From Phoronis ovalis (lineage: Eukaryota > Phoronida > Phoronidae): a DNA stretch of 14,999 bases. Positions 9,701 to 14,999 of the stretch are shown piece by piece (the first letter of the stretch is position 1; each line of letters begins with the position of its first letter). The notes under the pieces are model-generated. The model had not been told where the DNA came from, did no database searches, and saw only the letters and a program-made list of their open reading frames with translations. Position numbers and translations under genes: made by a program. The DNA lies in the NCBI GenBank assembly GCA_028565635.1, contig JAOXYB010029556.1, positions 1-14,999 of the forward strand, read 5' to 3'.

Positions 9701-12700
9701 ATACAAAAACTGCATGCAGCAAAAAGCAATTAGAAGGGATATAGAATGAGAATTTCAGGAAACTGAGTGCTGGTTAAACTATGTGTGCTCTGGGAGTAGG
9801 AGACATGATTTTGGCATTCACCGTCCTAAATTTAAACAGTTTTGAATCAGCTGTCTTATTCTTATGAACAAGGTTGAAATTTGGAATTAAATGTAAATAA
9901 CATGAGATGTCAGGTATGAGTGTGTTTCCTGTTCCCAGTCTTGCATTGATATAATTACCATAGTCATCATCAAAATCCACTAGTATTAAATCCTGTCGAA
10001 TGGTCTCTCTAAACTGCTCGTTTGGTTTTGGCTTTGCAACTGTCAGTCTCAAAACTGTGCTTGCATTGTCATTAATATTGAGACTGCTAACATTTATACA
10101 AGCGCTGCTTTTCTTAATTTTTTCAACAAATGCCACATTACTCTGAAACATGGAAGATTCTGCAAATGGTATTTCTTCACTGCTACTCATATTTACTTTT
10201 CTGTTGTCAAGTTCATCTGTCCTTTCTATTACAAACAGAACTTCTGGTGTGTCAATAATCTGGAAGTCATCTGATGGAACAAACACATGATCATCGATGG
10301 ACCCAATTGAGACAATGTGACGGACATTTTTAATTTGTGTTATCTTTTGTGTTGATGCCATTTCATCTCTATGGAAAATTTCTGCATAATGTCTAGCCAA
10401 CATTTTTCCAAAAGCCACAGTGCCAACATCGCCTTGTTCACTGCCCCTTCTAAATTGTTGGTATAGCTTTGTCTTAGGTTTTGCTCGGAAGTCTTGTACT
10501 CTGACACTCGTCGTTGTCATTAGTTCTTCCTCCGCTTCAGCAACAGTAGACCCAACTGACCCAAGTTTAAAGTTCCTCCTTCCAACAGCATGATCTTTGT
10601 TTAGAAAGAAATTCTTTCCTTGCTTCAATTCCATTAGGATTTTTCGAGGATCAACAGTGGTTTTTGTGTCTGTTAATTTGAGTGCACCAAGTGACTGAGT
10701 GGCCAACTGATGGAAAGACTTAATTTCAGTTTGCTCTATAGTACTTGCCATAACCGCAAGTTGTGTTGTCTCATCAATGATATGAGATGGCCGATGATAT
10801 TCATAATGATCATCAGGCTTGAAATTAGTGGCATCCATGATTACTTTGTCAGAAGTTTTTGGTTTGACTTCATTCCATGCTTCTTGATTATCCATATCCT
10901 CTGGGTGCTCAATAAAGCCTTCACTATGAAATGCTCGTAAAGGAACAATCAGTGTCTCAACATCTACACTTTCATTGCTGTTAACATCTTCAGTAGATAG
11001 TGTTGCATGTAACTTGACTGTCTGTCTCCTATTTCTATAAACCATTTCACTGGTACAACGAGCTGTAGCTGCTGGCAGTGCAATCTTATTACCAGTGCCG
11101 GTACGTTGTTTACTAAATTTTCGATTTATCGCAGATTGAAAACTACCAGCTTCACCTAAAACAGCTCGTGAACAACCTAATTTTACACCTGAATCGCCAT
11201 GGTGATGATGCAAATGGGAAGGACGTGTACTAACCTTGCTGGATAATGAATTATGACTTTCTGTTTCTTCATCAGAATGAGCTTTATCCAGTTCATTATC
11301 TACACTACCGGCTCCATGAAAACTTTGTGATCGCATTGGAGCAACTGGTACATATGTTGGATCTTCTTCAGGGTTTTGTAAATCTTCATCAGATAATGTG
11401 GCATGCAGACTTTTTGGTGCGAGGGGACGAGAACTTGATTCAAGCAGCAATGATTTCTTTGAATTCACCAATTCAGATTTAGCTGCATTGCACGAGCGTT
11501 TTTCAAACTTGGAAGAAAAAAGTTTAGTTTTAACTTCTGCATCAGGACTGTAGTACTCCTCTTCACTTTCAATTTTTTTAGATAAAAGATAAGACGAACT
11601 CCTTAAAACATTTGAAGTGCCAATAGTGGAATGTACAGGTATAAGAGATTGGCGGTAATATTCCTGCTGTGTATATGCAATACTTCTTCGTCCATTCATC
11701 CAGTTCTCCATTGAATATAACATTCTGATTTTGTGCCATGGTGAAAGATCAATAATTCGGCCATTCATTTTGAATGACTTTGCTTGCACAAAGTGAACCT
11801 CATCAACCCAAAAATCTGAACCATGCTTCTTAAAAAGAGAAATATCTAGGAAACAAGAAATTAAGTATATTTAGTATATATAGTATACATAAAAGGAAAG
11901 AGTGCCATTGTCTACTGCAGTTGTTAGCAAGCAAGCATTCAGCTGGATACAAAGTTGAACTGAATGCTGAGTGAAAATCAACTGACATGCACATGCGTAC
12001 CCACACACGATTATCCAACTTTTGTGGCATAACAGTATTTCACTTAAATCAATAAATTAGGTGGGGAAGTTACGACAGCATAGGCACTATAAATGCAAAA
12101 TTAACAATTTCTTTTTATTTTACAATACTGATCCAAAATAATTTGGAGTGTGTACTGAAGATTTAGATATATTTCAAGTGATAATTTATATGTGATGTTT
12201 TGTCCTGTGTTAATTTAGTAAGTTTGAATAGAAGGTACAGTATATTACTGCAGCAGCAGATTATCCTGGACTATACCACAATTTGTTGTGCGATTTCCTC
12301 CAGTAGAATTAAGTGAAAGTTTTAACTCAATAAGCACACAAATATAGCATGATTATTACTTATTACCAGCTACCAGATTAATACATCTAGGAAATTTGGT
12401 GATAATAGATGAAGCATTTAATCAAGAATGAAATTATATAATAAATATAGGTGTAGAATTTCTTTGACACAGCAGTGGGGTATGTCAAACATAGGATGAG
12501 TTTTAAAGCCCAAGGTGGCGTTGAAATAGCTAATTTGTTATGTCATCTATTGTGGCGGAGACCAGGTATACTATAAAAGGGCTCAAAACATATCAGTTGA
12601 TTATGGGTATGTGAACTAGTAGTAGGCACATCGTTAGCTTAAGTAAGTGACACTATATTTTGTCAAATTTACATACTGTTAATAATTTTTCAACAAAATA

Positions 12701-14709
12701 AAGCTGTGACATTTAATTATTCGTCATTTGTAATGTACTTGAAAATAGAATGAGAAGACTTTGGAGTTTTTTGCGTGTAAAACAACGAAATGTTGTCATA
12801 TGATTATGAGTGAGCCTAGTGGTGTGTTCCCTGCCTGGCTTATATGCCTTGGCTGGTTGTATGCTTTATATTTATATAATATATATCACTCTTATAATAT
12901 TGCTTGTATATGCAATTCCATATATTTGATGCCATAGCATGTGCAGAAAGGATATATATTAGGAAATAAGCAGTTTTAAATAAAATTTTGATTATCACTG
13001 TGCGAAAAGACCCATTTTGTCAGTTGAGATACCTTCATACAAACCTTTGTTAAAAATAGACTGTTGTAAAAGACAGGAGTCAGGCTTAGGCTTTAACCCA
13101 TTTTTAAGCAGGGAATTTGGTATTTTCGGACTATTTTCTTTAAAATTCTTTAAGATTCTTCTTTAAAATTTAGAAGGTACATACCGGAACCATTAGCTTG
13201 ATCAAGTTTCTTTGAATAAATAGTGTTGCCTTTTTCGCCAGTTATAGTTGCATCAGTGGAAGTAACCTGTGGTTCAATGACTTCCTCAACTAAAACATGC
13301 AGGGGTACTCTGTTACCTCTATAGCAACACACACTTAGCTAAGCTTATCCTTGATTTATGACTAAAAAATCTATTCAGTTCTTTACAAATATGGTAATAT
13401 TCCAAAACTCACAAACTGTTTGGAAGTGTAGATGAATAATACACACCACACTAGCATAATCGCTACAAGGTTTTATGAAAAGGTGTTGCATTGTTTTAGA
13501 ATATTCAAAATATATCTCAAGCATGCAGTTATACTGAAATGCAAATCATACAAAAAAGCACACACATAGATTTCAAAGCACAAAACTTCATATTTCATGA
13601 CAACAATTTACTTTTCATGCCCATGCGCTAGACCTATTTACATAAGGATGCACAAGCATATACATGTAGTGATTATCTGTTCGTTAGGAAAAAGACTGGT
13701 ATTTTTTGCAAATCTTGACCTTCTTATTTTTGGGAAATTACAAAATTCCAGCTAGCAAATCAGAGACTGGTGAGGATATAGTAATAGTAAATACTTTTTC
13801 CTTAGTCTCATGTGGGCTACTTAATTCATTCTAATGAAAATCCGAACTTTGTTTCCATTACTTATCTACTATTTTTTTTACACAACATATGTAATGGGCC
13901 TTGGAAGAAGTTAGTTGTGGCAACTTTAAATGGCAGATAATTAGCAGGACAAAACATAGCAGATTATTGAGTAACATGAGCAAAAACTAACTCAAGATTT
14001 TCATCAGAATATGTGATACTTTATTATATTTTGGGGTATGATTTGGATTTTTTGGGGTCCAAATTTCAATATTTTTGGCATAGAGTTTGTTTTAAAACCC
14101 ATTGCACTTACCCCAAAATATAACCAAGAAATTCCCTGGGACTTTATGTGTAAATAAAGCAGTAACATACCTGACTCTTGATTGGAACTTGGCTAGAAAA
14201 AAAAACAATAATAATTATAAATATAGCTTAATTTATTTGCAGTCAACAAAATTAATTTATAAATAATTGATATAATACAACCAAGGTTTACAAAACATTA
14301 ATAACATTAACCAACTTAAAATGAGTGATCCACATCATAAGCTTATAAGCTTATAAGGTTATAGTTTATTTCAAGTGATCCACTGAGAGAGCTTTCATTA
14401 CTGTAAGTGATGTCATACCTGAGTTCTAGGATACTAATAACACAATACTCTATTAAAAAAACTTTAGCAGTGAGGTCCCACTGCTGTGCATGCATATGGC
14501 AACGGAATATCATACAAAAGTTAAAGAAAATGAACAGCCCATCAAAAGAATATACTTTATAAATTTTAATTGTATTTAATCCACTTAATTTCCAGCTTGA
14601 AAGTATACACATATACAATTTGAAAACAATCTTTAACAGTATTCTAGAGAAATCCCTATACCTTTGAAGAAAAAGTCAAAGTTGACTTATAGACACCAAA
14701 ATTTGCCAC
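3685..14709 (-). CDS. Multi-exon gene: unrecognised N-terminal region joined to two tandem adenylate kinase domains (AK5-like), 5' partial
   Basis: This entry is the overall gene model; exons are listed separately. Adenylate kinases catalyse ATP + AMP = 2 ADP using Mg2+; tandem AK1-like domains are known in cytosolic AK5 and in sea-urchin flagellar adenylate kinase. Thirteen exons are proposed: 14709-14662, 14192-14171, 13289-13185, 11845-9959, 9613-9563, 9369-9206, 8667-8554, 8002-7811, 7512-7440, 5420-5209, 4788-4672, 4294-4103 and 3747-3685. All junctions keep one reading frame. Twelve of the donors lie in the window and all but one are GT; the donor at 4671-4670 is GC. The nine kinase exons are near certain. 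The three small upstream exons and the fusion to the long exon rest on splice signals and phase only. No signal peptide or membrane segment is seen in the visible part. The start codon lies outside the window, so the upstream N-terminus (AK5 proteins have one more short region there) is unknown. Confidence 0.75.
4103..4294 (-). CDS. Kinase domain 2, exon c (short LID arginines)
   Basis: Its 64 codons (192 nt, the same length as the domain 1 equivalent) encode [27 protein letters not shown] and KKRLATF. The arginine set of AK1-type kinases is intact. The donor is AAG|GTAAAA, followed by a run of A. Confidence 0.95.
4304..5208 (-). other. Introns within kinase domain 2
   Basis: Two introns (4671-4295 and 5208-4789, interrupted by the exon 4788-4672) hold no further gene. 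The first starts with GC rather than GT. A plus-strand frame at 4930-5121 is short and without motifs. Confidence 0.6.
4672..4788 (-). CDS. Kinase domain 2, exon b (GYPR motif), with a GC donor
   Basis: Its 39 codons encode [16 protein letters not shown], then [19 protein letters not shown]. The exon is followed by GAG|GCAAGT, a GC donor in otherwise perfect consensus context, the commonest functional non-GT donor. The exon ends at the same codon position as its domain 1 counterpart. Confidence 0.94.
5209..5420 (-). CDS. Kinase domain 2, exon a (P-loop and AMP-binding region)
   Basis: It encodes [16 protein letters not shown], the P-loop [23 protein letters not shown] and [10 protein letters not shown]. 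The domain has the P-loop and the AMP-binding region in one exon, unlike domain 1, where an intron cuts the P-loop. The usual LVP motif of AK1-type kinases reads LVS here. The acceptor is TTTCATAG and the donor CTG|GTGAGT. Confidence 0.95.
5421..7439 (-). other. 2-kb intron between the two kinase domains
   Basis: This is the longest intron in the window and separates the duplicated domains. It contains a run of 14 C (6606-6619), a small CAAA repeat near 6296-6308 and a GAGGGCGCT motif at 5859-5867. I see no exon with good splice sites and no transposon coding region. Confidence 0.6.
6606..6619 (+). repeat. Homopolymer of 14 C
   Basis: An uninterrupted C run (G run on the transcribed strand) in an AT-rich intron. 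Its length is likely variable and prone to sequencing error. Confidence 0.9.
7440..7512 (-). CDS. Kinase domain 1, exon e (C-terminal helix and interdomain linker)
   Basis: It encodes [18 protein letters not shown], the terminal helix of an AK1-type fold, and a very short linker KELGLD leading straight into domain 2. The acceptor is TATTCACAG and the donor GATG|GTAAGT, phase 1. Confidence 0.93.
7811..8002 (-). CDS. Kinase domain 1, exon d (short LID arginines)
   Basis: Its 64 codons encode the strand FILYLDV, the catalytic-arginine segment [19 protein letters not shown], and KRIKTF. The short SGRxDDNEETI loop marks this as a short-LID, AK1-type kinase rather than a long-LID AK2 or bacterial Adk. 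It starts VCPCGF, with two cysteines close together. Phase 0 at both ends. Confidence 0.95.
8003..8553 (-). other. Intron within kinase domain 1
   Basis: About 550 bp with a standard GTAAGC donor and a TTTTCTTAG acceptor. A plus-strand open frame inside (8213-8428) has no recognisable motif; nothing else is seen. Confidence 0.6.
8554..8667 (-). CDS. Kinase domain 1, exon c (GYPR motif)
   Basis: Its 38 codons encode [11 protein letters not shown], then [27 protein letters not shown] contains the aspartate and arginine that contact AMP and phosphate in adenylate kinases. Phase 0 at both ends; the donor is GAG|GTAAGC. Confidence 0.95.
8771..8873. repeat. Imperfect inverted repeat of about 103 bp (MITE- or foldback-like)
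   Basis: The left arm AGATACGAGTGC...GGGAAAAATACTGAA (8771-8801) pairs with the right arm (8844-8873), whose complement reads GGATACAAATGC...GGAAAATACTGAA. The inner 13 bases match with one indel, the outer 12 with three differences. About 42 bp lie between the arms. No clear target-site duplication is visible. It lies in an intron of kinase domain 1. Confidence 0.5.
9061..9088. repeat. Short hairpin
   Basis: GTTACTGCACT and AGTGCAATAAC form an 11-bp stem with a 6-nt loop; on the transcribed (minus) strand the one mismatch is a U-G wobble, so the stem is continuous. It shares GAGTGCA/TGCACTC with the inverted repeat 190 bp away. Too short for a typical microRNA precursor. Confidence 0.5.
9206..9369 (-). 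CDS. Kinase domain 1, exon b (P-loop and AMP-binding region)
   Basis: It encodes the nucleotide-binding loop [11 protein letters not shown], then [12 protein letters not shown] with the AMP-binding threonine and arginine, and [10 protein letters not shown]. This matches the AK1/AK5 order closely. The acceptor is CTCACCAG and the donor ACA|GTAAGT; the exon ends in phase 0. Confidence 0.95.
9563..9613 (-). CDS. Kinase domain 1, exon a (first beta strand and start of the P-loop)
   Basis: The acceptor is a T-rich tract ending TTTTAG and the donor is GTTG|GTAAGT. The 51 nt are AA, 16 codons and G, encoding [16 protein letters not shown] and the first glycine of the P-loop. The K-IVIFIVG strand is typical of the start of an adenylate kinase CORE domain. 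The intron splits the P-loop glycine codon, a position not used in domain 2. Confidence 0.93.
9774..9958 (-). CDS. Possible read-through extension of the long exon to TAA (alternative C-terminus)
   Basis: If the donor at 9958 is not used, the frame continues for 61 more codons ([10 protein letters not shown] ... PRAHIV) and stops at TAA 9774-9776, giving a protein without kinase domains. No AATAAA is seen on the minus strand between this stop and the next exon at 9613, which argues against a dedicated terminal exon here. The stretch has no recognisable motif and may simply be open intron. Confidence 0.3.
9959..11845 (-). CDS. Very long exon encoding an unrecognised, mostly polar region of about 628 residues
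   Basis: The frame is open on the minus strand from the acceptor TTGTTTCCTAG at 11847-11846, through GTG at 11789, to TAA at 9774-9776. I end the exon at the donor in TATG|GTAATT (9958-9957), because this phase-1 donor matches the phase-1 acceptor of the first kinase exon. The N-terminal part after the junction contains [16 protein letters not shown] and [18 protein letters not shown], the best candidates for a folded segment. The rest is Ser/Glu/Thr-rich. An internal repeat is visible: LHATLS-x-EDL followed by VPV and QSFHGAG, then 132 residues later LHATLS-x-EDV followed by VPL and AFHSEGF. There is a short His run (HLHHHHG). I do not recognise the family. The frame is too long for chance in AT-rich DNA, so it is coding; its membership of the kinase gene is inferred from phase. 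Confidence 0.7.
11846..13184 (-). other. Intron upstream of the long exon
   Basis: About 1.3 kb between two matched phase-1 splice sites. It contains the candidate solo LTR (12536-12713) and AT-rich simple sequence around 12860-12960. No additional exon is supported. Confidence 0.55.
12536..12713 (+). mobile_element. Candidate solo LTR
   Basis: On the plus strand, TATAAAAG (12572-12579) is followed about 118 bp later by AATAAAG (12697-12703), with an AGTAAGT motif between them: the order of signals in a compact LTR. The segment starts TGTTATGTCA and is bounded by TAATT on both sides (12531-12535 and 12714-12718), a possible 5-bp target duplication. Against this, the 3' end under that reading is ATT rather than CA, and TAATT is common in AT-rich DNA. 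Confidence 0.35.
13185..13289 (-). CDS. Linker exon, 105 nt, phase 1 to phase 1
   Basis: The minus strand has acceptor CATGTTTTAG, 105 nt, and a consensus donor (TCCG then GTATGT). The frame is two bases, 34 codons and one base, encoding a polar segment starting [12 protein letters not shown] and ending KKLDQANGS. It resembles the acidic interdomain linker of AK5-type proteins only in composition. The final G joins AT of the 11845 exon to give Asp, or AA of the 9613 exon to give Glu, so the long exon can be skipped without a frameshift. Two AG dinucleotides further upstream (about 13306 and 13315) are possible alternative starts in phase 2. Confidence 0.6.
13290..14170 (-). other. Intron between microexon and linker exon
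   Basis: No gene is seen in this 880-bp stretch. It contains the long inverted repeat at 14024-14123, close to the microexon donor. Confidence 0.5.
14024..14123. repeat. Perfect 15-bp inverted repeat around a 70-bp spacer
   Basis: TTATATTTTGGGGTA (14024-14038) is the exact complement of TACCCCAAAATATAA (14109-14123). Inside, ATTTGGA (14041-14047) and TCCAAAT (14058-14064) form a second perfect stem. The arrangement resembles a small foldback or MITE insertion; no target duplication is evident. Confidence 0.55.
14171..14192 (-). CDS. 22-nt microexon (linker of the kinase gene)
   Basis: The minus strand shows a strong polypyrimidine acceptor (a run of nine T, then CTAG), 22 nt, and a strong donor (GTCAG then GTATGT). 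Read in phase 0 it gives PSSNQES plus one base, which joins TT of the next exon to make Val. The resulting stretch is polar and acidic, as expected for a linker ahead of a kinase domain. Either neighbouring splice choice could shift the phase: joining to alternative acceptors near 13306 or 13315 would give a different reading. The signals are good; the identity as exon is inferred. Confidence 0.5.
14339..14362. repeat. Three tandem 8-bp units
   Basis: AAGCTTAT occurs twice and AAGGTTAT once, head to tail. The junction of the units is palindromic (ATAAGCTTAT). Confidence 0.8.
14662..14709 (-). CDS. Tentative 48-nt exon upstream in the kinase gene
   Basis: On the minus strand a 48-nt segment sits between an acceptor (ATTTGTAG) and a donor (AAAG then GTATAG). 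In phase 0 it is open and encodes 16 residues beginning VANFGVYK and ending FSSK, compatible with the phase-0 start of the next microexon. No family is recognisable in 16 residues. The donor is weak at positions +5 and +6, and phase compatibility for a 48-nt open segment can occur by chance, so this is only a candidate. Confidence 0.35.
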
Positions 14710-14884
14710 CTACAAATATTTAAATATGAAGAGTTACATATTAAACATATAGATATAAACATGTAATATTGTACATGTAAATAAGAGACCTGCAGGAAGT
14801 TAGGACAAATTAGTAAATGATCCTTGATATGGGTTTAACAAACCAGTTCATGTTTCTCCTCCTCATCAGCATCTACTGTACCTA

Positions 14885-14999
14885 TGCATATGTGTGTGTG
14901 TGAGTGTGTGTGCATGCATACATGCGTATATGTGTATGTATATGTGAGTATGTATATGTATATATGTAATGTATATGTTTGTGTGTAGGTGTGTATATA
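14885..14999. repeat. Compound TG / TATG microsatellite
   Basis: Alternating purine-pyrimidine repeats of TG, GTATAT and TATG types fill the right edge and continue beyond it. Such tracts are common in introns and intergenic DNA of many invertebrates. Confidence 0.9.

Noticed and set aside
10710-11482. Plus-strand frames opposite the long exon
   Set aside because: They are antisense shadows of the long minus-strand open frame.
1-14999. CRISPR array, bacterial operon or defence system
   Set aside because: Spliced exons, AT-rich introns and retroelements show a eukaryotic nuclear region; no array of spaced repeats is present.

Overview
The window looks like invertebrate metazoan nuclear DNA. 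It is AT-rich, has short coding exons bounded by good GT-AG splice sites, and carries retroelement remnants, a minisatellite and microsatellites. There is no bacterial-style operon, ribosome-binding site or long gene-dense stretch. The species cannot be named from sequence alone.

One protein-coding gene dominates, on the minus strand, covering 14709 down to 3685 with its 5' end beyond the right edge. Read 5' to 3' its exons are 14709-14662 (tentative), 14192-14171 (a 22-nt microexon), 13289-13185, 11845-9959 (a very long exon), then nine exons encoding two tandem AK1/AK5-type adenylate kinase domains. Domain 1 is 9613-9563, 9369-9206, 8667-8554, 8002-7811 and 7512-7440. Domain 2 is 5420-5209, 4788-4672, 4294-4103 and 3747-3685, ending in TAG. 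Exon phases agree at every junction. The in-window protein is about 1,079 residues, or about 450 if the long exon is skipped. Both kinase domains keep the P-loop, the GYPR motif and the arginine set of short-form nucleoside monophosphate kinases. The long exon encodes an unrecognised, largely polar region with an internal repeat. If its open frame is not spliced at 9959 it runs to a TAA at 9774-9776, which would make a kinase-less protein.

The left part (1-3600) has no gene I can support. It holds a tRNA-like SINE head (minus strand), a miniature LTR element on the minus strand (LTR 834-1116, tRNA-Leu primer binding site, a 12-nt polypurine tract and the start of a second LTR at 744-764), a 50-bp minisatellite, and probably the 3' UTR of the kinase gene. 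Introns carry a candidate solo LTR (12536-12713), two inverted-repeat elements and a 14-C homopolymer. The right edge is a TG/TATG microsatellite.

The most notable observations are the long unrecognised exon joined in phase to a tandem adenylate kinase, the choice between splicing and reading through at its end, and the miniature LTR retroelement with a 69-bp interior.
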